Below the pieces are notes generated by a model that was not told the origin of the DNA, searched no databases, and saw nothing but the letters and a program-made list of their open reading frames with translations. From assembly GCA_021648745.1 (NCBI GenBank), contig JAKISE010000064.1, forward strand, positions 1 to 19,191: a stretch of DNA of 19,191 bases, read 5' to 3'. Made by a program: the position numbers and the translations under genes. Position 1 is the stretch's first letter, and each line of letters opens with the position of its first letter. This document shows, in pieces, positions 7,630 to 15,162 of the stretch. The DNA comes from Cyclobacteriaceae bacterium (GTDB taxonomy: Bacteria > Bacteroidota > Bacteroidia > Cytophagales > Cyclobacteriaceae).

Positions 7630-7703
7630 AATTTTACCTGAAAATTATCATTAGAATGATTAAACTGTAAACTTTGCCACCAACTCAAGTTGTCAAATTA
7701 ACA

Positions 7704-7711
7704 CAAAAATA
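7704..7711 (-). promoter_or_regulatory. Candidate -7 box for tamB
   Basis: The minus strand reads TATTTTTG, identical to the rnpB box. It lies in the 96-nt divergent region between tamB and tsaD and would give a leader of about 70 nt for tamB. No -33 TTG was found at the expected spacing. Confidence 0.35.
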
Positions 7712-7725
7712 GATAGTAGCGATAT

Positions 7726-8733
7726 ATGGCCATTATAATTCTTGCAATTGAATCATCTTGTGACGAAACCTCAGCATCTGTTATAAAGGATGGCAAAGTT
7801 CTAAATAATGTGGTAGCTACGCAATTCGTTCATCAAGAATATGGTGGTGTGGTACCTGAGTTAGCGTCTAGGGCTCATCAGCAAAGTATTGTGCCGGTTG
7901 TGGATAAGGCAATGAAAGAAGTAGGAGTTTTACCAGATGAGCTTAGCGCTATTGCCTTTACTAGAGGACCCGGTTTGTTAGGAGCCTTGCTTGTGGGCAC
8001 TTCTTTTGCTAAGTCGATGGCATTGGCACTAGACATACCGCTTATTGATGTAAACCATATGCAAGCTCATATCTTAGCTCATTTTATTGATGAACCTAAG
8101 CCTAGTTTTCCATTTATATGTTTAACGGTAAGTGGCGGCCACACTCAATTAGTGTTGGTTAAAGATTACACTAAAATGGAAGTGATTGGTCAAACCAAGG
8201 ATGATGCAGTAGGGGAGGCCTTTGATAAAGCAGCCAAAATGCTTGGGCTAACCTATCCTGGAGGGCCTTTAATTGATAAATATGCTAAATTAGGTGATCC
8301 AACAAAGTTTGAATTTCCAAACACTTCTATGCCTGGTTTGGATTATTCATTTAGCGGTATAAAAACAGCTATCCTTTACTTTTTACGAGCAGAGCTAAAA
8401 AAAGACCCCGATTTTATTACAGCTAATATCAATGATTTGTCAGCAAGCATTCAGTTTGCACTAATCAAAATGTTGATGAATAAACTAAAGAGAGCAGCTC
8501 GGGAACATAATTGTAAAGAAATAGCTATTGCAGGTGGTGTATCAGCCAATTCTGGTCTTAGGGCTGCTTTGGAACAAATGAAAACTGAGAAGGGTTGGAA
8601 TGTGTTTGTACCAGATTTTCAATATTGTACCGATAATGCAGGCATGATTGCCATGGCCGCTCATTTTAAGTATTTAGCTAAAGAGTTTGTTGGATTGGAA
8701 GTTGGTCCAATGGCTAGGATGCCAATTTCTTAA
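7726..8733 (+). CDS. tsaD: tRNA N6-threonylcarbamoyladenosine transferase subunit TsaD
   Basis: TsaD transfers the threonylcarbamoyl group from threonylcarbamoyl-AMP to A37 of ANN-decoding tRNAs, acting with TsaB and TsaE. The 335 residues match the usual bacterial length. Visible landmarks are the ASKHA phosphate-1 start ILAIESSCDETSASV, metal-binding H111 and H115 in NHMQAHILAH, SGGHTQL (136-142), GEAFDKAAKMLGL (163-175), YSFSGIKTA (207-215), AIAGGVSANSGLR (267-279) and the metal-ligand aspartate D303 in CTDNAGM. The ATG at 7726 places the first strand exactly as in the family. It heads a plus-strand cluster, with 33 nt separating it from the next gene. Complete, with all catalytic residues present. 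Confidence 0.98.
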   Translation: MAIIILAIESSCDETSASVIKDGKVLNNVVATQFVHQEYGGVVPELASRAHQQSIVPVVDKAMKEVGVLPDELSAIAFTRGPGLLGALLVGTSFAKSMALALDIPLIDVNHMQAHILAHFIDEPKPSFPFICLTVSGGHTQLVLVKDYTKMEVIGQTKDDAVGEAFDKAAKMLGLTYPGGPLIDKYAKLGDPTKFEFPNTSMPGLDYSFSGIKTAILYFLRAELKKDPDFITANINDLSASIQFALIKMLMNKLKRAAREHNCKEIAIAGGVSANSGLRAALEQMKTEKGWNVFVPDFQYCTDNAGMIAMAAHFKYLAKEFVGLEVGPMARMPIS

Positions 8734-8766
8734 TAAATGTGATAATTGAACCTTAACAAGTGAATA

Positions 8767-9171
8767 TTGAAGAATAGATTAACGATAGGAGATACAAAGG
8801 TTTATACCCATTCGGTTATTGAAGAGGATTTAGCAGCTTTTGATGCTGGAACTGTTCATGCTGTTTGCAGCACATTTGCCTTGGCTAAACACATAGAGTG
8901 GAGTAGTCGCTTGTTTATTATAGATATAAAAGAAAAGGACGAAGAGGGAATTGGTACAATGATTAAAATAGATCATAAATCACCAGCCTTTGCAAATCAG
9001 AAGCTATTATTTAAAGCAACTATTATTTCAATCAATAATAATGAATTGGTTTGCGATGTGTTGGTGTCAAGTAAGGGTAGAATAATAGCCAAAGCAAAAA
9101 CAGGTCAAAAACTATTAAAAAAAGATAGAATCAAAGAGATTTTTTCTAGTTTAGCCCATCCTAAAAAATAA
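8767..9171 (+). CDS. FlK-like hotdog-fold acyl-CoA thioesterase
   Basis: The 134-residue single hotdog domain fits the thioesterase family that includes the fluoroacetyl-CoA thioesterase FlK. FlK uses Thr42, Glu50 and His76. Here T36, E44 and H70 lie in STFALAKHIE and IDHKSPA with identical spacing (8 and 34 residues), which is good evidence for a conserved active site. The substrate cannot be read from the sequence; fluoroacetyl-CoA is unlikely, and a general acyl-CoA housekeeping role is more plausible. The start is TTG at 8767: an in-frame TGA lies two codons before it, and the first internal ATG would lose the catalytic Thr and Glu. The stop overlaps the smpB start by one base (TAATG). 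Confidence 0.85.
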   Translation: MKNRLTIGDTKVYTHSVIEEDLAAFDAGTVHAVCSTFALAKHIEWSSRLFIIDIKEKDEEGIGTMIKIDHKSPAFANQKLLFKATIISINNNELVCDVLVSSKGRIIAKAKTGQKLLKKDRIKEIFSSLAHPKK

Positions 9172-9635
9172 TGGCGAAAAAAGATAGGTTCTCAAACACG
9201 ATTAACATTCGAAACAAACAAGCTTCGTATGAATTTGAATTACTGGATAAGTATGTGGCTGGCATGGTGCTACAAGGCACCGAGATAAAATCCATTAGAG
9301 AAGGCAAAGTTGTACTTAAAGATGGGTATTGTGCCTTTCATAGAGAAGAGCTATTTGTTTATAATATCCATATTAGCCAGTATGCGCAGGGCACTCATTT
9401 TAATCATACTATTACAAGACAGCGTAAATTATTGCTTAATAAAACAGAGCTTATTAAGATTAAAAAGAAAATATCTGAGAAAGGGTTAACATTAATTCCT
9501 ACCCGATTGTTTCTTTCTAGCAGAGGATTTGCTAAATTGGAAATTGCTTTAGGTAAAGGTAAAAAGTTGCACGATAAGAGAGATTCGATTAAAGAGAAGG
9601 ATGTTAAAAGAGACCTTGAGAGGATAAAATATTGA
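9171..9635 (+). CDS. smpB: SsrA (tmRNA)-binding protein SmpB
   Basis: SmpB binds tmRNA and brings it to stalled ribosomes for trans-translation. The 154 residues match the family. Typical blocks are NIRNKQASYEFELLDKYVAG, LQGTEIKSIREGKVVLKDGYC, the NIHISQYAQGTHFNH loop, RKLLLNK, GLTLIPTRLFLSSRGFAKLEIALGKGKK and the basic C-terminal tail with HDKRDSIKEKD that enters the ribosomal mRNA channel. The ATG at 9171 overlaps the previous stop by one base, and the stop overlaps the next start by four, so the cluster is probably translationally coupled. The tmRNA gene ssrA was not found in the window. Confidence 0.98.
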   Translation: MAKKDRFSNTINIRNKQASYEFELLDKYVAGMVLQGTEIKSIREGKVVLKDGYCAFHREELFVYNIHISQYAQGTHFNHTITRQRKLLLNKTELIKIKKKISEKGLTLIPTRLFLSSRGFAKLEIALGKGKKLHDKRDSIKEKDVKRDLERIKY

Positions 9636-10429
9636 AAGTAGAAAATAAAGATAATAAGGGCATTTGCCGATTAGCCATCGTGCCCGTAAGGTCATACCCA
9701 TCCGAAACCTCGGAAATGGTAACTCAATTGCTTTTCGGAGACCATTACACGGTGCTTGAATCTATGAATGCTGGGCGTTGGCTTAAAGTTGAAATTAATT
9801 TTGACGAATATTTGGGTTGGATTGATACCAAACAACATTACCCGATTTCTGATTCTTATTTTAACCATTTAAACGATGTAAATTTTAAAATTTGCACGGA
9901 TGTGTCGGCCAGCTTATTATTTAATAAAAGCCCAATCCAAATACTTATTGGTAGCATTCTACCTATATCTTCCATGGAACTGTTTGATATGGAGCAACAA
10001 TTAGCGTTTAATGGGGAATCGCATAATATGGGAGATTCCATGCCCTTCGAGTTTGTGAAGCAAATTGCCCATAAGTATTTGAATGCCCCTTATTTATGGG
10101 GTGGGAAAACACCTTTTGGAGTAGACTGTTCTGGTTTTACTCAAATGGTGTTTAAAATTGCCGGCTATAAATTACCTAGAGATGCGAGTGAGCAAGCATT
10201 ATTAGGAACTAAGGTGGACCAATTGCAAGATGCCATTCCGGGGGATTTATGTTTTTTTGGTACCAAAACTAAAATTGTACATGTAGGTATGTTACTGGGT
10301 GACGACAAGATAATTCATGCCAGTGGCCAGGTTCGTGTTGATGGAATCTCTGATCAAGGTATCCATTTGGCTTCTACCAGTGCCCTAACTCATAAATTAC
10401 AAGTAATTAAAAGAGTATTGAGAAATTAG
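9632..10429 (+). CDS. SH3b + NlpC/P60 (C40) cysteine peptidase
   Basis: This is a 265-residue predicted cell-wall peptidase. The N-terminal part (about 10-65) is an SH3b-like domain (AIVPVRSYPSETSEMVTQLL...GRWLKVE...GWI). A second SH3-like stretch occupies about 85-130. The C-terminal NlpC/P60 domain (about 138-262) has the catalytic Cys166 in GVDCSGF, His217 in KIVHVGM and His229 in IIHASG, a complete triad. The family cleaves gamma-D-Glu-(diamino acid) bonds in peptidoglycan stem peptides. No signal peptide is visible, so a cytoplasmic role on recycled muropeptides is as likely as export. The start is TTG at 9632, overlapping the smpB stop (TTGA). It ends the tsaD cluster. Confidence 0.92.
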   Translation: MKVENKDNKGICRLAIVPVRSYPSETSEMVTQLLFGDHYTVLESMNAGRWLKVEINFDEYLGWIDTKQHYPISDSYFNHLNDVNFKICTDVSASLLFNKSPIQILIGSILPISSMELFDMEQQLAFNGESHNMGDSMPFEFVKQIAHKYLNAPYLWGGKTPFGVDCSGFTQMVFKIAGYKLPRDASEQALLGTKVDQLQDAIPGDLCFFGTKTKIVHVGMLLGDDKIIHASGQVRVDGISDQGIHLASTSALTHKLQVIKRVLRN

Positions 10430-10449
10430 TTGTCTTACATTACTTATCC

Positions 10450-10461
10450 CGAACTCAGGTT
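10450..10461. repeat. CGAACTCAGGTT dispersed repeat copy
   Basis: These twelve bases are identical to 2674-2685, the right arm of the inverted repeat near rnpB. This copy is single-armed and lies 20 nt after the NlpC/P60 stop codon. Confidence 0.45.
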
Positions 10462-10543
10462 CTTAATGTGATGATTCCTAAAGAAGCTAACTGATTTTCC
10501 GTATATTTTCCTTTATACTGCGCCTGCCTGTTAGGCCAGGTTA

Positions 10544-10710
10544 AACCCGAATTATGCGATAGGGTTCGTGATGAGGCTTTAAGTCACAATAAATCAGGCA
10601 GTTTGGATTCGAAAGCATAGCACCGCTATGGTGAGAACACAAACAAAGCAAAGCGACTAATTTGAAGTGAGTTAAAGGCCTAATAGAAATTCTATTGCAT
10701 ATTTCGGGTT
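10544..10710. mobile_element. MITE-like element, 167 nt, with 44-nt imperfect terminal inverted repeats
   Basis: The left arm 10544-10587 and right arm 10667-10710 are inverted copies matching at 32 of 44 positions, or 37 counting G-U pairs in RNA. The outer ends are AACCCGAA / TTCGGGTT. The 79-nt centre carries a perfect stem-loop CATAGC-ACC-GCTATG (10616-10630). There is no ORF, so any movement would need a transposase supplied elsewhere. The symmetry extends weakly into flanking TTA/TAA, but no clear target duplication was seen. I have an unverified impression that similar repeats are multicopy in Cytophagales genomes. A structured non-coding RNA or terminator element is the alternative. 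Confidence 0.65.
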
Positions 10711-10892
10711 AAAATTATTAACCATAATGAGCTATGCTTGCAAATTTTGCCTTGTCTAAAGAAAAATCAATTGTAAAATTTTAGTCAACTTTCTTAACAA
10801 TCATCGCACTAGTTTGTTAAAATAGTTGCTTTATAGTTCTTCATTCAGCAATAATATCTATTTTAGACAATTACTTTATTTATTAATTTTTT

Positions 10893-13271
10893 ATGGATAA
10901 CCAAAGTCCCAATAATGAAAATCTATTAAAAAGGATTGACGAACTTCTACTGAAACAAGAAGCATTAACTACAGAAGTTCAAGCATTAAAGTCCGAAATA
11001 GAAGGAGGTTTACCAATTTCTGAAAATGTAGTTGCACCACTTCCAACTTCAATAGAACCCCCACCTATACCCACTTATGATCCTTGGATAATTGAAAAAC
11101 CCAAAGATTCATTAGTTAAAAGAGGGTTAAGCAATATATTTCCATCAGAACTTAAGAACAACGTTGAAAAATTTGTTGGAGAAAATCTGATAAGCGTAAT
11201 CGGGGTAGTGATTTTAATTATTGGCGTTGGCATAGGTGCTAAATATGCCATTGACAATAAAATGATAAGCCCACTAACTCGTGTTATTTTGGGCTATATT
11301 ATTTCAGTTGTATTGCTTGTGATTGCCATTAAATTAAAAGAAAAATACGAAAGATATAGTGCGGTTTTATTAAGTGGAGCCTTGGCACTAATGTACTTTT
11401 TAACTTTTGCTGCTTACGATTTTTATGACCTTATTCCTAAAATGATGGCTTTTGGGCTAATGTTGGTATTTACCTTGTTTACAACATTTGCTTCAATAAA
11501 ATATAATAGGCAAATAATTGCGCACATTGGGTTTGTTGGAGCTTATGCGGTTCCAATTTTATTAAGCGATGGCACGGGCGAAGTAGTGGTACTGCTTATT
11601 TATGTAGCCATTATCAATTTTGGAATATTGGCAGTTTCGTTAAAAAAATATTGGAAATCGCTGTATTATACGGCTTTTGTGTTAACCTGGATTTTGTATA
11701 CAACAGCTTATGGGAGTAAGTTAACCCCAGAAAATGATTTAGGACTACTGCTTACATTTTTAGGGGTCTATTATTTAACTTTTTACTTGGTTTTTATTGG
11801 ATATAAGCTCATCCAGAAAGAAACATTTAAGCGGTTAGATATCTTTTTACTAATGGCCAATTCTTCCATCTTCTATGGCCTGGGCTACGGTATATTAAGT
11901 GAAGTAGAGTTGAATTACTTGGGCTTATTTACGCTTGTTAATGCTATCATACATTTTGCTTTTGCCATGTACATTCATAAACAAAAATTGGCAGATCGCA
12001 AATTGTATTACCTACTTATAGTACTGGTGCTTACCTTTATAACCATTGCAATACCGGTTCAGTTAAATGGTAATTGGGTTACTTTATTATGGATAGGAGA
12101 GGCCACCTTACTATTTTGGATTGCCAGAACCAAACAAATTCCTATGTTCGAAAAAATTGCTTGGCCTTTAATGGTTGTTGCTTTTGGTAGTATAATGCAA
12201 GATTGGGACGAAGCATATACGTATATGGCTGCCTACACTTCGGAAGATTGGCTTACCCCGTTTTTTAACTTTAAATTCTTAAGCGGAATATTAATGGTTG
12301 TAGGTTTTGGGTTTATAAATTACATTAATCAACATGTGAAGCCTGTTGAGCTTGTTTTTAAAAAAGAAGCATTAAACAGGATATTAAAAATAGCAATGCC
12401 TGCATTCTTTTTCATCATTCTTTATATGACTTTTTCTATGGAGATTACTAATTTCTGGAATCAACAATTGTATAGCTCTGGGGTAGAGATACCTTATGAT
12501 GATGGCTCGGGAGAAACGTATAAAGAACTGAATTATTCGCTTAGAGATATGGGTGGGGTTTGGTCAATAATTTATGCGCTAGGTTTCTTTACTTTATTAT
12601 CAGTTGCAAATTATCAGTTTCTAAAAAACAGAACATTGGGCATTATTAACTTAGGCTTTAATGCCTTTGTTTTAGTCATGTTTCTCTTTTCTGGGCTCTA
12701 CCAAATAAGTGAGCTTCGAGGTGATTACTTATCGAAAGAAATACATGAATACTTTACTTATGGGTGGTTTTACATAGGCATTCGCTACTTATCATTTTTG
12801 TTTGTTGGGTCCTTATTATTTGTAAGTTTTAAATACATAAGGCAAGAATTTATGGCCGTAAAGCTTAAACAACTCTTTGCTTTGGTGTTTTACGGAACTG
12901 TTCTTTGGTTATTAAGTAGTGAGTTAATCCACTGGATGGATTATGCAGGTTCTACCCAATCATATAAACTCGGGTTGAGCATTCTATGGGGCACGTATTC
13001 ACTTTCTCTTATTATTATTGGCATTATTCGCAAATACAAGCAGCTACGGATTGGTGCCATGGCCTTGTTTGCTATTACGCTAGGGAAGCTATTTTTCTAC
13101 GATATTTCGCACTTAAACACCATAGCTAAAACTATTGTGTTTGTGGTGCTTGGTGTTTTATTATTAGTAATTTCATTTTTATACAATAAGTATAAACATC
13201 TTATTTTCGAAGAAAATAGCGTTATTGAGAATATTGATGCAAACCAAAACGAACTAGATAAAGATGCATAG
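10893..13271 (+). CDS. DUF2339 polytopic inner-membrane protein
   Basis: This is a 792-residue integral membrane protein of unknown function. The N-terminus is cytosolic-looking: a coiled coil (about 9-37, LLKRIDELLLKQEALTTEVQ), then a proline-rich linker (48-65, PLPTSIEPPPIP). The family hallmark follows at about 97-135: GENLISVIGVVILIIGVGIG, then AKYAIDNKMISPLTRVILGY. The rest consists of many consecutive hydrophobic helices with short loops, plus one larger hydrophilic loop around SGVEIPYDDGSGETYKELNY. ATG start at 10893. It leads a five-gene run with 8-nt overlap or 2-4-nt gaps. DUF2339 proteins are commonly encoded next to DUF3999 proteins, as here, so the two probably act together in the envelope. 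No catalytic motif was recognised. Confidence 0.9.
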   Translation: MDNQSPNNENLLKRIDELLLKQEALTTEVQALKSEIEGGLPISENVVAPLPTSIEPPPIPTYDPWIIEKPKDSLVKRGLSNIFPSELKNNVEKFVGENLISVIGVVILIIGVGIGAKYAIDNKMISPLTRVILGYIISVVLLVIAIKLKEKYERYSAVLLSGALALMYFLTFAAYDFYDLIPKMMAFGLMLVFTLFTTFASIKYNRQIIAHIGFVGAYAVPILLSDGTGEVVVLLIYVAIINFGILAVSLKKYWKSLYYTAFVLTWILYTTAYGSKLTPENDLGLLLTFLGVYYLTFYLVFIGYKLIQKETFKRLDIFLLMANSSIFYGLGYGILSEVELNYLGLFTLVNAIIHFAFAMYIHKQKLADRKLYYLLIVLVLTFITIAIPVQLNGNWVTLLWIGEATLLFWIARTKQIPMFEKIAWPLMVVAFGSIMQDWDEAYTYMAAYTSEDWLTPFFNFKFLSGILMVVGFGFINYINQHVKPVELVFKKEALNRILKIAMPAFFFIILYMTFSMEITNFWNQQLYSSGVEIPYDDGSGETYKELNYSLRDMGGVWSIIYALGFFTLLSVANYQFLKNRTLGIINLGFNAFVLVMFLFSGLYQISELRGDYLSKEIHEYFTYGWFYIGIRYLSFLFVGSLLFVSFKYIRQEFMAVKLKQLFALVFYGTVLWLLSSELIHWMDYAGSTQSYKLGLSILWGTYSLSLIIIGIIRKYKQLRIGAMALFAITLGKLFFYDISHLNTIAKTIVFVVLGVLLLVISFLYNKYKHLIFEENSVIENIDANQNELDKDA

Positions 13272-14496
13272 TGTAGAAAATTATTGTCGTGTTTTATTTC
13301 TTCTATTAACAGTAAATTATGCCACCGCGCAGGAATATGAGTTTAAATACCAGCGTTCATTGGAGGGCATAACCGATACTTGGCATCAAATAAAAATTCC
13401 GATAGATGCCTATAATAAGCTAAACAAAGATTTTTCAGATGTACGCATTATAGGCATTCTCGAAAACGGTGATACTATTGAGGCTCCTTATATTTTAAAA
13501 GCTCAATCTGATAGTTATGATAATACCATTGTTGATTTTAAGCTAATTAATCAGGTAAATAATAGTAATGGCTTCTATTATACCTTTGAGTTGGGCTCTC
13601 CTCAGGTGGTTAATACCTTAGAGCTTTCCTTTAATAGATCAAACTTTGATTGGCTCGTAACCTTAGAAGGCAGCCAAAATCAACAGGAGTGGTTTACAAT
13701 TTTAAACAAAACTCGGATAGTAGGCATTAAAAATAATAACACTTCTTATAAATACACTACCCTTAAGTTCAATGATGTGAACTATAAATATCTAAGATTG
13801 AAAGTGCCAGTTTGGAAGAACCCTAGGTTTCAAAAGGCAACGATGGAAGCAAAGAAACTTACTAAAGGAGTTTATAATGCTCCAGAAATTCTGTCTTTTC
13901 AAGTAATAGAAAACGATAACCGAAATGAAACTGAATTGCTATTGAGCTTAAAACAAATGATGCCAATTTCATTCATCAATTTGGTAATTGAGGATTCAAT
14001 TGATTATTATCGGCCTATTACTGTGGAGTATGCAGTTGATAGTATAAAAAACAGCAGCGGTTGGCATTACCTATACAAACATCTGTTTAACAGCACTTTA
14101 AGTTCTATCAACAATAATGGTTATCATTTTACTAATCAAGTTCTTAAGCACCTTAGAGTAGTTATTGATAATTATGATAACGAGCCACTTAATTATGAGT
14201 CTATTCAGCTACACGGTAATCCTCATTGCCTAGTCGCTAGGTTCATAAAGCCTGCAACATATTACCTCGTATATGGTAAAGAAAGTGCTTATGTGCCTAA
14301 TTATGATATTGCCAAATTTGAGGATAATATTCCAGCAAATAATAAATCGCTAAAAGTAGGAAAGGAGATTTTTGTTGAAGAACAAGTTCAAGTAGAGCAA
14401 AAACCTTTAATTAAAGATGATATTTGGCTTTGGGCCATTATGATTTTGGTTATTTTTATTCTTGGCTGGTTTTCATTTAGGATGTTAAAAAAGTAG
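13264..14496 (+). CDS. DUF3999-like periplasmic protein with C-terminal anchor
   Basis: This 410-residue protein has an N-terminal signal peptide (about 1-22, core CRVLFLLLTVNYATAQ), a large beta-rich periplasmic region and a C-terminal membrane helix (about 386-406, LWAIMILVIFILGWFSF) ending in a short basic tail. The opening YEFKYQRSLEGITDTWHQI and the DVRIIGILENGDTIEAPYIL region, with discoidin-like strands (FDWLVTLEGSQNQQEWFTI), fit DUF3999. That family was assigned mainly by pattern and by its place after DUF2339. The ATG at 13264 overlaps the end of the DUF2339 gene by 8 nt, indicating coupling. It is probably a periplasmic partner of the DUF2339 membrane protein; the ligand is unknown. 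Confidence 0.82.
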   Translation: MHSVENYCRVLFLLLTVNYATAQEYEFKYQRSLEGITDTWHQIKIPIDAYNKLNKDFSDVRIIGILENGDTIEAPYILKAQSDSYDNTIVDFKLINQVNNSNGFYYTFELGSPQVVNTLELSFNRSNFDWLVTLEGSQNQQEWFTILNKTRIVGIKNNNTSYKYTTLKFNDVNYKYLRLKVPVWKNPRFQKATMEAKKLTKGVYNAPEILSFQVIENDNRNETELLLSLKQMMPISFINLVIEDSIDYYRPITVEYAVDSIKNSSGWHYLYKHLFNSTLSSINNNGYHFTNQVLKHLRVVIDNYDNEPLNYESIQLHGNPHCLVARFIKPATYYLVYGKESAYVPNYDIAKFEDNIPANNKSLKVGKEIFVEEQVQVEQKPLIKDDIWLWAIMILVIFILGWFSFRMLKK

Positions 14497-14498
14497 TT

Positions 14499-15158
14499 AT
14501 GCTACAGTTTAAGTTTTGGGGTAAAATTGGACGGTTGCTATTTGCATTAATTATAATGCTTCCGAGTGTATTATTAGCGCAGGGCACTATTGGTACAGAA
14601 CGACCTACAACCTCAACCAGTTCTTATACTATCTCTAAAAATTCGTTTCAGTTTGAACAAGGCTTTGCTTTTTGGAACGATACAACAGTGTTGGATGGTT
14701 TATTTCGATTGGCAGTTTCTGAGAGAGGGGAGATTCGCTTGTTTACGAGTTACGGGTCAAACACCACTTATGTAGGGGCTAAAGTAAATCTTTGGAAGCA
14801 AAATAATTATAAGCCGGGCATCTCTATTCAGGCTTCTTTTGGTAACCAATTCGATTTGGTTAATTATAGGGTATCATGGTCTCAGAAATTGACAGAAAAA
14901 TTAGGAACAACTTTTAATGTAGGTAAAGCCAATATTTATTATGTTGTGCTCGCGTTGGGTTATTCATTGGGCGATAAAGCAAGTTTGTTTGTAGAGGCCG
15001 TTTATGATGATAAAGTGCAGCAATTTAATGCCGGATTAACCTATTTGATTAATGGGGAGACCCAAGTAGATTTTTCTGGAGGGCTTCTTACAAACGATTC
15101 TTATTTTGTAGCATTGGGGGTTTCAAGGCGATTTTTATACAAATCTGTTATTAATTGA
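14499..15158 (+). CDS. Outer-membrane beta-barrel protein (MetA-pathway/transporter-like)
   Basis: The 219-residue protein has a signal peptide ending near LPSVLLAQ (about 27). Alternating amphipathic strands follow, typical of a small barrel: SFQFEQGFAFW, GEIRLFTSYG, TYVGAKVNLW, PGISIQASFG, KASLFVEAVYDD, QQFNAGLTYLI, and a C-terminal strand SYFVALGVSRRFLY. The opening IGTERPTTSTSSYTISKNSF resembles proteins annotated as the phenol MetA degradation or transporter family; that name should not be read as function. It probably forms an outer-membrane pore or structural partner. It lies 2 nt after the DUF3999 stop and 4 nt before the Cache-channel gene. Confidence 0.8.
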   Translation: MLQFKFWGKIGRLLFALIIMLPSVLLAQGTIGTERPTTSTSSYTISKNSFQFEQGFAFWNDTTVLDGLFRLAVSERGEIRLFTSYGSNTTYVGAKVNLWKQNNYKPGISIQASFGNQFDLVNYRVSWSQKLTEKLGTTFNVGKANIYYVVLALGYSLGDKASLFVEAVYDDKVQQFNAGLTYLINGETQVDFSGGLLTNDSYFVALGVSRRFLYKSVIN

Positions 15159-15162
15159 ATAT

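Larger units (their letters stand above)
10430..10892. other. Gene-free 463-nt region rich in repeats
   Basis: No convincing ORF on either strand. It holds a 12-nt copy of the CGAACTCAGGTT repeat (10450-10461), a loosely palindromic CCTGCCTGTTAGGCCAGG (10523-10540), a MITE-like element (10544-10710), and about 180 nt of AT-rich DNA before the DUF2339 gene that must contain that operon's promoter. No exact TAnnTTTG box was found there. The nearest is TTG at 10752-10754 with TAAAATTTTAG at 10774-10784, which is weak. Confidence 0.7.

Noticed and set aside
7660..7676. Promoter for tsaD (TAAACTTTG)
   Set aside because: Spacer in the -7 box is one base too long and no -33 element was found, so it is not listed as a feature.
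14499..15158. Phenol-degradation role for the outer-membrane barrel
   Set aside because: The family name comes from one pathway; no aromatic-degradation genes are nearby and the sequence shows only a barrel.
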